Shown: positions 31,637-40,618, counted from the first letter of the stretch. The stretch is 64,000 bases of DNA from Alkalimarinus coralli (GCF_023650515.1 NZ_CP096016.1:2978001-3042000); one strand, 5' to 3'. Notes: generated from the letters alone by a model not told the origin. Program-made: numbers and translations.

Positions 31637-32704
31637 ATGGCTCACTCAATAATTGATATCGCGATTATCGGCGCGGGTACAGCAGGCTGCATGGCGGCAA
31701 AACAGCTGTCTGAGGCAGGCCTAAGGTGCTGCGTTATCGAGAAAAGCCGAGGCTTGGGCGGGCGCTGTAGCCGAAGGCGTGTGCCAGACATTGAAAACGT
31801 TGACTTAGGGGCCTCTAGCTTCTCCACCTACGATATAGACAGCCAACAACTCATCGACTACACCCAGCACTGGGTAAAGTTGGGATATTTGACCGAGTGG
31901 AATTTTAAATCAGCCAGCTTTCAGCCCTCCTTTCCCATCACGGAACAGATTGAACTGTGCGGCATGCCATCAATGAATGCGTTTCACCGCCATCTGCTTG
32001 GCGATGTCACCTGCCTCAAGCAGCAACATGTGCATACACTGCAACGAACAGACGAGGTTTGGCAATTACTGGATGGGGCTGACCAGCTTATCACGGAAGC
32101 CACTGCCGTCATCATCACCGCTCCCGCCGAACAGACCTATAGCCTGGTAGGGCAATACACACATTTTGCAACGGCTATATTGGAGGCCTCTCAATCAAGC
32201 CTCCCTCAATACGTCTGCGCGATTTCGCTTGAACACCCCCTGGAAACTTCGGTAGACGTTTTTCAGGGCAGTCATCCGGTATTTTCAAAAGCGATCAGGG
32301 CCAATAGCAAGCCAAATCAGAAAGGCACAAAAGTCCATCAAAAACATGATATCTGGGTCCTTCACAGTACTCACGAATGGGCTCAGCAACAACATAACCA
32401 GGATGCTGAAATAGTCGCGGATAAGATGCATCACCTGTTTTGTGAACATTTCAATCTCTCGATGCAACCTGAATCAAGCAAAGTCCTGACATCTCATTAT
32501 TGGCGATTGGCGGGACACCGCATTACAACAGCTAACAGCAGTTTGGTTAATGACAACGCAAGCCAGCAACCGTTCTTGTGGGATGAAGGACTGCGACTCG
32601 GTTGCTGCGCCGACTGGCTGTCTGGGGGCGGGATTATCGGCGCCCTGAATAGCAGTCAAAACCTGAGTGATCACATTGCTTCCACGCTAACGCAAGAGGT
32701 ATAA
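31637..32704 (+). CDS. NAD(P)/FAD-dependent oxidoreductase (renalase-like)
   Basis: A 355-residue flavoprotein with ATG 31637 preceded by GAGAGG. The N-terminal dinucleotide motif is IAIIGAGTAGCMAAKQLSEA, followed by EKSRGLGGRCSRRR and DLGASSFSTYD. The C-terminal FAD contact is LRLGCCADWLSGGGIIGALN. It is the kind of amine-oxidase-like flavoprotein often found with MerR, YbgA and photolyase genes. Substrate unknown. The next gene follows 3 bp after its stop. Confidence 0.85.
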   Translation: MAHSIIDIAIIGAGTAGCMAAKQLSEAGLRCCVIEKSRGLGGRCSRRRVPDIENVDLGASSFSTYDIDSQQLIDYTQHWVKLGYLTEWNFKSASFQPSFPITEQIELCGMPSMNAFHRHLLGDVTCLKQQHVHTLQRTDEVWQLLDGADQLITEATAVIITAPAEQTYSLVGQYTHFATAILEASQSSLPQYVCAISLEHPLETSVDVFQGSHPVFSKAIRANSKPNQKGTKVHQKHDIWVLHSTHEWAQQQHNQDAEIVADKMHHLFCEHFNLSMQPESSKVLTSHYWRLAGHRITTANSSLVNDNASQQPFLWDEGLRLGCCADWLSGGGIIGALNSSQNLSDHIASTLTQEV

Positions 32705-32707
32705 GAG

Positions 32708-33724
32708 ATGAATAATCAAACCATTATTGCAACAGACAGCGCGATTCCGACATCACCGGACACCATGCATAAAGCTTCGGGGAAAATCAATATCGGACTC
32801 AGCGCCTGCCTTGCTGGACATGAAGTTCGCTATAACGGGGGGCATACCCAATCACGATTGTGCCAGAATACCCTAAGCAAGCATTTTCAGTTCAAGACTT
32901 TTTGCCCGGAAGTCGCTGCCGGTTTCAGTACACCCAGACCCACCATGCGTTTAACCGGTGACCCGGACAGCCCTACCCTGTCATATACCAGCGGGAGCAG
33001 CGAAAACCTAACGGATCAACTAACTGACGGCTTTAGGCACAAGCTTGAGCAATTCGGTGAGCTAGATGGCTACATCCTCATGCGAAACTCCCCGAGTTGC
33101 GGACTGGAAAGAGTAAAAGTCTATCAAGAAAACGGTTACCCTCACGAAAAAAAATCAAGGGGATTGTTTGCCCAGGCATTAAGAGATCGATTTCCGCTTA
33201 TGCCTCTTGAAGAGGAAGGCCGCCTCCATGACGCAAGGTTGTACGAGAACTTTGTCTTACGCGTTTACGCCTACCACCACTTCCGCACCGAGGTCTTAGC
33301 CGCGCCAAGCATGGGAAAGTTAATTGCTTTCCATAGTAGCTACAAATATGTACTCATGGCGCATAATCAAACAGCCTATCGGAAATTAGGTCGCCTATTG
33401 GGGCGCGGCGCGAAACAGGCGATTAATACGCTCACTGCTGAGTACTTTCAGCAATTTATGTCGGCAATCTCAAAACCTGCCAGCAAGAAGAATCACACCA
33501 ATACACTGCTGCATATACTGGGGTATTTGAGAAAATCCGTTCCTTCCCAGGCAAGACAGAATATTGCGGAGGTCATTAAGAAATACCATCAGGGCGTGTT
33601 GCCTCTCGTTACCCCGCTGACGTTACTGAAGCACTACCTGGAACAGTATGGTTCAGACTATATTCGGAATCAGCGATACCTTAGCCCCTATCCTGAATCA
33701 TTGGGTCTGGCGAACCTGCTGTAG
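32708..33724 (+). CDS. DUF523-DUF1722 fusion protein (YbgA-type)
   Basis: A 338-residue protein. After a 25-residue lead the DUF523 domain begins (INIGLSACLAGHEVRYNGGH, FCPEVAAGFSTPRPTMRL, ILMRNSPSCGLERVKVY); the Cys residues are conserved. The C-terminal DUF1722 (YbgA) domain has RVYAYHHFR, LIAFHSSYKYVLMAHNQTAY and LRKSVPSQARQNIAEVIKKY. It is commonly beside photolyase (phrB) genes. Function unknown. The operon ends here; no phrB follows. Confidence 0.9.
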   Translation: MNNQTIIATDSAIPTSPDTMHKASGKINIGLSACLAGHEVRYNGGHTQSRLCQNTLSKHFQFKTFCPEVAAGFSTPRPTMRLTGDPDSPTLSYTSGSSENLTDQLTDGFRHKLEQFGELDGYILMRNSPSCGLERVKVYQENGYPHEKKSRGLFAQALRDRFPLMPLEEEGRLHDARLYENFVLRVYAYHHFRTEVLAAPSMGKLIAFHSSYKYVLMAHNQTAYRKLGRLLGRGAKQAINTLTAEYFQQFMSAISKPASKKNHTNTLLHILGYLRKSVPSQARQNIAEVIKKYHQGVLPLVTPLTLLKHYLEQYGSDYIRNQRYLSPYPESLGLANLL

Positions 33725-33788
33725 CGACGAGTCTGGTGATGAATCCCGCTTTTGTAGCCGTAATGAAGTGCAACGTAATCAAGGGCAT

Positions 33789-33838
33789 AGTATTGGTTTA
33801 TAGAGGTAGTATTCGTTTAGGGAAGCAGTATTGGTTTA
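33789..33838. repeat. Three 19-bp imperfect direct repeats
   Basis: AGTATTGGTTTA (33789), AGTATTCGTTTA (33808) and AGTATTGGTTTA (33827), with exact 19-bp spacing, in the 195-bp gap before the AsmA-like gene. They may be a small regulatory array or remains of replication slippage. Confidence 0.6.
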
Positions 33839-33919
33839 GGGTGCGCTGTAACGTGACATTGGGCGACATTTAATTTATAAACTGTCGGTCACATTTTTTC
33901 TTTTATCAAGGACTTAATA

Positions 33920-34687
33920 ATGAAAAAAATACTGATTGTACTTCTATTAGCCATCGTCGCTCTTGGCGGTGCTGCCTACTACTATCTTGGATCGATCAAC
34001 TCAATTGTCAAAGAGCAGGTTGAAAAACACGGCTCAAATGCACTAAAAACGGAAGTCAAAGTCGGTGGCGTGAATATTAAGCTACTCGATGGATTTGGCG
34101 AAATAACTGGCTTTTCAATCGCCAATCCTAAAGGTTTCAGTAACGCAACAGCCCTTGGTTTTGATACCGTACGACTGGATATCGACACCAAAAATATCAC
34201 TGAAATGCCGATTGTCATCGAAGAAATATTGATTGATTCAGTGTCAACACTCTATGAATTAAACGCGCAAGGTAAAGGAAACTTAAACGCGTTACTCGAT
34301 CAAGTGCGCAGCCAAAGTTCTGGCCAGGCTTCAACGCCCAAAGAGACAGAAGAGAAAGCATCTGGGCAGTCTGATATTCGCATCGTAGTTAAAAAACTGA
34401 CGGTTAAAGACACGAAACTTGCACTAGACCTGACCGCGCTGGGCCAGAAGAAGTATGACGAAACACTGCCAACGTTCGCTATACAGAATATTGGTGGAAA
34501 CAATGGCCTTCCTCCAGAAGAGCTTGGTCAGGCCATCGGCAAAAGTATGCTGGATAAAATAATCAAACAGGCTAAAGACAAGCAAGAAGAGAAGTTAAAA
34601 GACAAAGCAAAAGAAAAGATAATGGAAAAATTAGACGAAAAAGGCGGCGAGAAATTGAAAGGCCTTTTGAATAGTTTTGGTAACTAA
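33920..34687 (+). CDS. AsmA-like membrane-anchored protein
   Basis: A 255-residue protein with an N-terminal membrane helix (MKKILIVLLLAIVALGGAAYYY). Periplasmic part resembles short AsmA/DUF748-type proteins: VGGVNIKLLDGFGEITGFSI, ANPKGFS, VRLDIDTKNITEMPIVIEEI. The C-terminal 60 residues are a Lys/Glu-rich helix (KDKQEEKLKDKAKEKIMEKL), probably a coiled coil. Such proteins act in envelope lipid transport or assembly. Monocistronic. Confidence 0.65.
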   Translation: MKKILIVLLLAIVALGGAAYYYLGSINSIVKEQVEKHGSNALKTEVKVGGVNIKLLDGFGEITGFSIANPKGFSNATALGFDTVRLDIDTKNITEMPIVIEEILIDSVSTLYELNAQGKGNLNALLDQVRSQSSGQASTPKETEEKASGQSDIRIVVKKLTVKDTKLALDLTALGQKKYDETLPTFAIQNIGGNNGLPPEELGQAIGKSMLDKIIKQAKDKQEEKLKDKAKEKIMEKLDEKGGEKLKGLLNSFGN

Positions 34688-34694
34688 AAAAGTA

Positions 34695-34777
34695 GCACCA
34701 TCAATAATTATAGGGTGCGCCTGCGCACCGAGTCGCTCTGAACGTTAATTACTGATGGTGCGCAAGCACACCCTATA
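34695..34777. repeat. REP-like inverted repeat between convergent genes
   Basis: GCACCATCA (34695-34703) pairs with TGATGGTGC (34753-34761), and TATAGGGTG (34709-34717) with CACCCTATA (34769-34777). An inner GGTGCGC-CT-GCGCACC hairpin is present. This resembles the paired GGTGCGC-type extragenic repeats common in gammaproteobacteria. It lies between the AsmA-like gene and glrR, so it may also end both transcripts. Confidence 0.6.
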
Positions 34778-34797
34778 GACCCAGCATACTGATTGTT

Positions 34798-36129
34798 CTA
34801 TTGTTTGGACTTGGGTTTAAACTGAGTCGCTTCGATACCGTATTTCGACAGCAGTTTATAAAAGTCAGTACGATTACGCTGTGCTATTTTTGCGGCATTG
34901 GCAACATGCCCTTCGGTCATGGTCATCAGTTTATTCAGGTAATTGCGCTCAAATTCTGCGCGTGCATCGTTAAACGATGGCAGATACTCTGCCTGTTGCT
35001 CAAGCGCCTGGGCAACTAACGCCGCTGGGATAATAGGCGTTGTTGCAAGTGCCAGGGTTTGCTCTACAACATTCACCAGCTGGCGAATATTCCCAGGCCA
35101 GGGAGCCGCCATCAGCATCTGCATTGATTCAGGCGAATACCCTTTTACTTTAGCGCTCTTTTTTCTATCGAGCAGATAGCGCACCAGCGCTGGAATATCA
35201 TCAGCGCGCTCTGCCAGGCTGGGGATTTGGAGCTTAACCACTTTCAACCGGTAGTAGAGATCTTCCCTGAAGCGTTGATGTTGCATAGCCTCTTCAAGAT
35301 TAAAATGAGTCGCAGACAAAATACGCACATCAATGGGCACAGAACGCACACTCCCTACAGGGCGCACTTCTCTGTCCTGTAACGCCCTTAGCAACTTGAC
35401 CTGCAACGTAGTTGGCATATCACCTATTTCATCAAGAAAAAGCGTGCCGCCATTAGCCGCCAGAAACAGCCCAGTGTGCTCAGCGATGGCGCCGGTAAAC
35501 GCCCCCTTCACATGGCCAAACAACTCAGACTCTAGCAAGTGCTCTGGCAACGCACCACAATTCACGGCGACAAACGGTTTATCATGCCGAGGGCTGGCCT
35601 TATGAATGGCTTTGGCCAATAACTCTTTGCCAGTGCCACTTGGCCCGGTTATCAGCACGCTAACATCACTTTGGGCGACTTGATGCGCTTGCCCCAGCAG
35701 GGTTTCCATGGTTTCGTTGTTTGTGACAATGTCTGAGCGCCACTCTTCGTCTACCGTCGAGGTTTGTTGTAACGCTTCGCGAATCTCTGAGAGAAACTCA
35801 TCCCGGTTAATGGGCTTGGTGATAAAACTGAAAACACCCTGCTGGGTGGCTGCAACCGCTTCAGGAATCGAGCCATGGGCGGTCATAATAATGACTTGCA
35901 ACCCTGGCTGTTGCTGCTGGATTTTGCCAAACAGCGCCAAACCATCGATCCCTTCCATTCTTAAATCAGTAATAACCAGATCAACGCGTTTGTTGGCTAT
36001 CCACTGAAGGGCTGTCTCTCCACTATCAACACAGTGAACCTGATAGTTTTCAGCCTCCAGGCGCATAGCCAGCAGACGCAGCAGGCTTACGTCATCATCG
36101 ACCAACAATATGTGAGGGGCTCGTTTCAT
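34798..36129 (-). CDS. glrR: GlrR (QseF)-type sigma54 response regulator
   Basis: A 443-residue NtrC-family regulator: receiver domain with Asp55 (DLVITDLRMEG) and a Lys near 105 (FITKPI), AAA+ domain with Walker A GPSGTGKE, GAFTGA (in GHVKGAFTGAIAEHTG), Walker B LFLDEIGDMP, and a C-terminal HTH (VANAAKIAQRNRTDFYKLLS). The HTH and gene order with QseG and GlrK identify GlrR. In enterobacteria it activates glmY and rpoE with sigma54. Here two matching binding sites lie upstream of the EF-hand gene. Confidence 0.9.
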   Translation of the reverse strand: MKRAPHILLVDDDVSLLRLLAMRLEAENYQVHCVDSGETALQWIANKRVDLVITDLRMEGIDGLALFGKIQQQQPGLQVIIMTAHGSIPEAVAATQQGVFSFITKPINRDEFLSEIREALQQTSTVDEEWRSDIVTNNETMETLLGQAHQVAQSDVSVLITGPSGTGKELLAKAIHKASPRHDKPFVAVNCGALPEHLLESELFGHVKGAFTGAIAEHTGLFLAANGGTLFLDEIGDMPTTLQVKLLRALQDREVRPVGSVRSVPIDVRILSATHFNLEEAMQHQRFREDLYYRLKVVKLQIPSLAERADDIPALVRYLLDRKKSAKVKGYSPESMQMLMAAPWPGNIRQLVNVVEQTLALATTPIIPAALVAQALEQQAEYLPSFNDARAEFERNYLNKLMTMTEGHVANAAKIAQRNRTDFYKLLSKYGIEATQFKPKSKQ

Positions 36130-36704
36130 GGCGCAGCCTCAGCTTTGACACTCTTCGAGCGCTGCTTCATTCGCTGCTCAATATTGGTTAAGGCCTCTAT
36201 CTTTTTCTTCAGCACAGCACTCTCTTCTTCCAGCGATTTAATCGATTTGTTCTGCTGATTGATCTTACGCTGCAATAGCACCACTTCTGACTTGTGTTCC
36301 TGAAGCATCTGATTAATCTTGAGCACATATTCGAGCAGCTCGTTAGAGTCACAGCCAGTGGGTTCTGCGTTAGTTAGTTGCATCAGTTTAAGAAGCTGAC
36401 TTTCAGCCTCTCTCAAGTCACGATAACTTGACTCTGTATGAGTCAGCAAAACAGCTCGAAGCCACATATTTTGTGTACTGTCAGTCTCTTCAACGGTGCT
36501 GATCGCCTCTTCGCGCAGCGCATCAGGAAGCATAAACGCGCCGACCCAGTCTTCTGCCGGTAAGTTCAAATCACACGCTGGGGGGACGTTTTTTATCTCC
36601 TCAACGTCCACGGGTGCAGGTGCTTGCTGCACTTCATAATGCTGGTTTGCGCACGCAGACACTGCGAGCACAACCACCCCAATAGACAAGCCTGTCAATC
36701 TCAT
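36126..36704 (-). CDS. qseG: QseG-type lipoprotein of the glr cassette
   Basis: A 192-residue lipoprotein from ATG 36704 (MRLTGLSIGVVVLAVSACAN, lipobox LAVSAC). An upstream start would overlap the end of glrK and push the signal peptide inward. A helical region follows (SYRDLREAESQLLKLMQL) and a C-terminal coiled coil (LLQRKINQQNKSIKSLEEES). In E. coli QseG is an outer-membrane lipoprotein that stimulates GlrK kinase activity. It overlaps the glrR start by 4 nt. Confidence 0.85.
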   Translation of the reverse strand: MRLTGLSIGVVVLAVSACANQHYEVQQAPAPVDVEEIKNVPPACDLNLPAEDWVGAFMLPDALREEAISTVEETDSTQNMWLRAVLLTHTESSYRDLREAESQLLKLMQLTNAEPTGCDSNELLEYVLKINQMLQEHKSEVVLLQRKINQQNKSIKSLEEESAVLKKKIEALTNIEQRMKQRSKSVKAEAAP

Positions 36705-36726
36705 GAAGTCTCTACCTTTATCATCC

Positions 36727-38214
36727 TTACCCTTGTTCATGACGGCCTTCACTCTCAGGCTCACTAATGCTGCCCTTTGATACCAAAGGAATCTGTAGTT
36801 CGAAGCATACCTCTGCTTGAGGGTGACTCACCAACTGCAAACGACCACCATGCATTAGGGCATACTCCTGGGCAACAGACAAGCCAATACCTGAACCTTT
36901 AATGGTGCCAGACCTGGGCTGGCGACCCTGTTCAAAAGGCAGGAAGATACGTTGACGGTCTTCGTCCGGGATAGCATGCCCACTGTTGGCAATTTGAAGC
37001 AGCAAGTTACGGTCTGAAGCCTTCCAGCTCAGCCACATTCTCGCTGGAGGGATACTATAATAGGCCGCATTGGATATCAGGTTGCCCAGCAATGTCCTTA
37101 GCTTTATCTTATCTGCATGCAGTGTCAACGACGGCCCATCAAGGCAGTAGTACAGGCCTGCTCTGTCTATATCCAAGCGGTGTTCCCGCAGCACTTCATC
37201 GACCAGTTTACGCAAGTCAAACTGGCTAATCAGTATCCCTCGCTGATATTTTAGCCCATTAAAGTCGAGTAAGTTCTCAATGATACGTTGTAGTTGCAGC
37301 CCTTTGTCTTGAAGAATCATGACAATTTCTCGCTGGGACTCCGTCAACGGGCCGAGAATTTCCTCTTCCATAAGGTCAGCCCCTTCTCTAAGACTGGCAA
37401 GCGGCGTTTTTAATTCATGGGACATCTGTCGAATAAAGCGCAGTTTCTGCTCTTCAAGCGCTTGTAGCCGTGACTGTAACCACTGGAGTTTCTCGCCGAG
37501 CTTATTTAACTCCTTAGGCCCATGAACTTCAAATCTTAACGGGGCCTGCCCCGTGCCCAGCTGTTGAATGATCTCTTCCAGTCGATGTATCGGTCGTATG
37601 ATTAAAAAGGTAAACAAAATACTCAATGCAATACTCAGCGGAACCCAGCTAACCCCTTGCCATAAGAGCTTTGACTTGACTGAGGCGGCATCAACTGCAA
37701 GTTGCTCGGATCTGATTTCAATCAGTTGCTGAATTTGTTGCACCAGCTGATGAGTCTGCTTGGCCAGTAGCTCAAACGCAGCAAGTGCCTCGTCATAGGC
37801 GGATGAGTCATAAGGGGCGTCTGCCAGTGTATCAATGAGGGACTGGGCACTGTCATTAAGCGCCTGACAGAGCTGGAGCACGTTGTGTGCTCGCTGTTCG
37901 TTGCAGATACTGCTCAGGTCTTTGGTGAAGCGTGTTTCTGTCGCCAGAAAAATACCTTTGAGTTTAGGGTCTCCCAACACCTGATACTGTCTGGCAGAGT
38001 GCTCCATGTCCAAAACAATTTCAGGTAGTCGCTGACTACTTTTTGCCAACGCTGCAATTTCAAGCGTGGCGACTCGCCCTTTCATCGAAACGCTATCAAG
38101 CGCCTGCAACGCCTGCACCAGAAGCGCACCGAGCGGCGTCAAAACCAGAATAAAGGAGATAACAACCAACTGTAGCAGGGATCGTGGTCGAAATAGCATG
38201 ACGGGTTTCTGCAT
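36727..38214 (-). CDS. glrK: GlrK (QseE)-type sensor histidine kinase
   Basis: A 495-residue kinase with two TM helices (about 13-35 and 185-208) flanking a helical periplasmic domain, a HAMP region (RPIHRLEEIIQQLGTGQAPL), the phospho-acceptor His in RQMSHELKTPLASL, and ATPase motifs LISNAAYYS (N box) and GSGIGLSVAQEYA. It phosphorylates GlrR in response to envelope stress. First gene of the glrK-qseG-glrR operon. Confidence 0.9.
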   Translation of the reverse strand: MQKPVMLFRPRSLLQLVVISFILVLTPLGALLVQALQALDSVSMKGRVATLEIAALAKSSQRLPEIVLDMEHSARQYQVLGDPKLKGIFLATETRFTKDLSSICNEQRAHNVLQLCQALNDSAQSLIDTLADAPYDSSAYDEALAAFELLAKQTHQLVQQIQQLIEIRSEQLAVDAASVKSKLLWQGVSWVPLSIALSILFTFLIIRPIHRLEEIIQQLGTGQAPLRFEVHGPKELNKLGEKLQWLQSRLQALEEQKLRFIRQMSHELKTPLASLREGADLMEEEILGPLTESQREIVMILQDKGLQLQRIIENLLDFNGLKYQRGILISQFDLRKLVDEVLREHRLDIDRAGLYYCLDGPSLTLHADKIKLRTLLGNLISNAAYYSIPPARMWLSWKASDRNLLLQIANSGHAIPDEDRQRIFLPFEQGRQPRSGTIKGSGIGLSVAQEYALMHGGRLQLVSHPQAEVCFELQIPLVSKGSISEPESEGRHEQG

Positions 38215-38379
38215 AATGATCTAAATAAGCCGTAGCCAAAGTGTGCAATACCATTGACGGGTACTATAAAGACCTTTACACAACGTGAGCACAGTCGTCG
38301 TGCAAGGGCCTCTATTAATTGTAGAGCCAGTTTGTTGCTGCGCCTACTCTACATAGGCAGATTTCCGTCACAAATCGTT

Positions 38380-38462
38380 TGTCGCAAAATAAAGACATGC
38401 AACCCATTGATTTATAATAACTAAGCAGTCAGACAAAAATAAAGCGTCGCAAATCTGCGACA
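38380..38462 (+). promoter_or_regulatory. Two GlrR-type binding sites (TGTC-N10-GACA)
   Basis: TGTCGCAAAATAAAGACA at 38380-38397 is a perfect TGTC-N10-GACA. CGTC-N10-GACA follows at 38445-38462 and forms the palindrome GTCGCA-AATC-TGCGAC. GlrR recognises TGTC-N10-GACA in enterobacteria. They lie 75-160 bp upstream of the sigma54 promoter of the EF-hand gene. Confidence 0.7.
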
Positions 38463-38536
38463 TATTTGCTTTGAAACCACCCATCTGACCACCGCTAAAA
38501 AGCATAACTATTTGAATTATAAAAAGTTATCAATAT

Positions 38537-38552
38537 TGGCATTGGTTTAGCT
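38537..38552 (+). promoter_or_regulatory. Sigma54 promoter of the EF-hand gene
   Basis: TGGCATTGGTTTAGCT has GG and GC separated by exactly 10 bp (38538-38539 and 38550-38551), near the consensus TGGCAC-N5-TTGC. It predicts a start near 38563 and a leader of about 130 nt. Confidence 0.7.
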
Positions 38553-38691
38553 AAAGCCTGGACACAACACGTGGTATTCAGAACCATTAGAAATATCGTT
38601 TAGCAGCCGTTTAACACTCCGCTCTGACAAATTGAGCAGTCTGAATAAAACGACTTTGGTGAAATACAGAAAAGCGTAACGGAGAAAGATT

Positions 38692-39012
38692 ATGATTATT
38701 CGTATTGCCACAACGGCTCTATTTCTAGCATTCAGCACCGCAGCTGTTGCTGATGGAATGGCGAAGGACGCGCAGCCCAATTCATCTCAGGTTCAAGAAG
38801 AGTTCTCTGCTCTCGACACCGATGGCAACGGAAAGCTAACTCAGGAAGAAGCAAGCGCGAGCGAAGATTTGGCCAGCTCATTTGTGGAACTTGATGCAGA
38901 CAACAATGGGGATATTGATATCAGCGAATACGTGCTATATCAAAGCCCCGCAACCGCAGCAGGTGCTCCAGGTGACTCGCCAACAGAGACATCTGAAAAT
39001 CCTTCTGAATAA
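38692..39012 (+). CDS. Secreted EF-hand calcium-binding protein
   Basis: A 106-residue protein with a signal peptide (MIIRIATTALFLAFSTAAVA, cleaved before DGMAK), two EF-hands (loops DTDGNGKLTQEE and DADNNGDIDISE, each with Asp at 1, 3 and Glu at 12) and a Ser/Thr/Glu/Pro-rich tail. Likely periplasmic calcium buffer or sensor. CGGAG ribosome site. A sigma54 promoter with two GlrR sites precedes it and a terminator follows, so it is a one-gene unit controlled by the neighbouring two-component system. Confidence 0.85.
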   Translation: MIIRIATTALFLAFSTAAVADGMAKDAQPNSSQVQEEFSALDTDGNGKLTQEEASASEDLASSFVELDADNNGDIDISEYVLYQSPATAAGAPGDSPTETSENPSE

Positions 39013-39071
39013 CAAGGAGAGCATTATTTAGACATTGATTGACACAGATTTTCTTTGCACTACCCCTTTAT

Positions 39072-39110
39072 ACTGCCTTGACTAAACTCCCCTTACAAGG
39101 CAGTTTTTTA
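39072..39110 (+). terminator. Terminator of the EF-hand gene
   Basis: ACTGCCTTG pairs with CAAGGCAGT, followed by TTTTTTATTTTT. Confidence 0.85.
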
Positions 39111-39118
39111 TTTTTAGA

Positions 39119-40618
39119 TTACATTAATCCGTTGAACTGTTGCGCGCTGTCCGTAATCTCTTTTTTATTGATCACATAAACTGTTTTAATCAGCTCAGCT
39201 TTGGCTAGACGATATTCTGGATTCTTGCTTGGCCTGTAATCATATATTGCGCGTGCAAAACGGTAGTCCCAAATGGGGTTAACCACGCCAGGGTATTTCT
39301 CAGGTTTTTGCTTTAGCCTTTCATGAAAAGCGGTGCCAGGTATAGCCTTAAATCTTGATAATTTCACCCGATCCAAACTACCGATATGCGTCCTTAAAAA
39401 GCTCGTAGTGGCTCTAATATCTGCGGGAGTCTCACCAGGATAACCAAGAATAATCGTGGTGCGAATACTGATGCCAACACTTTTTGCATCTTTGACAAAT
39501 TGACTGGTGCGCTCAATTGTGGTGCCCTTAAGCATTAGCTTATTTAACCGATGACTCCCCGTTTCCAAACCAAAGCTTACTCGCCGAAGACCTGCATTAA
39601 ATGCCCTCCTTAGCGTTTCCAAATCAAGACCATTGACCCCTTTCCCATCGACATGGACAGATGCAACCCACGCGGCTCCCGGCACAACACGCTGAATTCC
39701 ATTTATAACTCCGAACCAAATATCCAAATTAGAGTTAAGTTTGCTATCAAAAAAAATAAAGTTTTTTGCTCCATACCTTTGTGACTGCACTTGCAACTCA
39801 TTTAACACAGACGACAAAGACCTAGACCTAAATGTTCGTGTACTGGCAGTCGTTACATCACTACAAAATAAACAATGCCCCCACCCACAACCTCTCCCAG
39901 TCATAATAGGCAATACGCGGTGGGGGTAGTCATGCCAGCGAAAATGATCAAAATCCGGAATTGGCAGCCCTTCCTCTATCTGAACAGGATCAGCAGCTTG
40001 CCCAACAGCCGTTATTTCTTGCCTAAAAATACCCTTAATAGAGCTCACGTCACTTCCAGATATAATGCCATGCGCCAGTTCATGTATAATAAAATCAGCT
40101 TCACCTCCGAAAATGGCTGTAACGCCATCAATTTTTAACCATTCTTCAGCGACTTTTCTGTGATTAAAATATGGGCCTCCTAGCAGGAGCGGTATTTTCT
40201 GTACTTTTGTCTCCTCCGCTATTGCTTTAGTAATTCTATAGTACTGAAGATAAGAAGAGACCATAACAACATCATATTGCCCGCTTTTTAAAATACTGCG
40301 GTATTTCCGACGCAGCCTTTTAGTTGCTCTAAATCGAATCTTACAATAAGTTGCGTACAAAAACTCATTTGCCCATGCAAACAAAGGGCTAGCAGCAAAC
40401 AGCAGCCGAGCAACCACATAATCAACAAGGTTCTCCTGCTGGTCCCTCGCAAGCGGTTTCATTCCATGCGCCAGCGGGGAAAAAACATCTACATCATACC
40501 CGGCTTGTTTTAGTGGCGAAACAAGAGCCCCTATAGCAAGCGTAGGATAAGCTGCCTCATTGTTTAGGTCTATTAGGAGGATTTTCCCAGAATAACCAGT
40601 ATTATTAAGTAACATCGT
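39119..40618 (-). CDS. B12-binding-domain radical SAM protein
   Basis: About 500 residues from ATG 40618 (MLLNNTGYSGKILLID); an upstream ATG or TTG near 40670 would add 17-18 residues without a clear ribosome site. The N-terminal third has the B12-binding Rossmann fold (ALVSPLKQAGYDVDVFSPL, VVMVSSYLQYYRITKAIAEE, PLLLGGPYFNHR). The radical SAM core follows with the cluster motif CGWGHCLFC, four residues between the first two Cys where CxxxCxxC is usual, then FFDSKL, GLRRVSFGLETGS and ILGYPGETPADI. Proteins of this kind carry out methylations or rearrangements; the substrate is unknown. Monocistronic. Confidence 0.8.
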   Translation of the reverse strand, partial: TMLLNNTGYSGKILLIDLNNEAAYPTLAIGALVSPLKQAGYDVDVFSPLAHGMKPLARDQQENLVDYVVARLLFAASPLFAWANEFLYATYCKIRFRATKRLRRKYRSILKSGQYDVVMVSSYLQYYRITKAIAEETKVQKIPLLLGGPYFNHRKVAEEWLKIDGVTAIFGGEADFIIHELAHGIISGSDVSSIKGIFRQEITAVGQAADPVQIEEGLPIPDFDHFRWHDYPHRVLPIMTGRGCGWGHCLFCSDVTTASTRTFRSRSLSSVLNELQVQSQRYGAKNFIFFDSKLNSNLDIWFGVINGIQRVVPGAAWVASVHVDGKGVNGLDLETLRRAFNAGLRRVSFGLETGSHRLNKLMLKGTTIERTSQFVKDAKSVGISIRTTIILGYPGETPADIRATTSFLRTHIGSLDRVKLSRFKAIPGTAFHERLKQKPEKYPGVVNPIWDYRFARAIYDYRPSKNPEYRLAKAELIKTVYVINKKEITDSAQQFNGLM

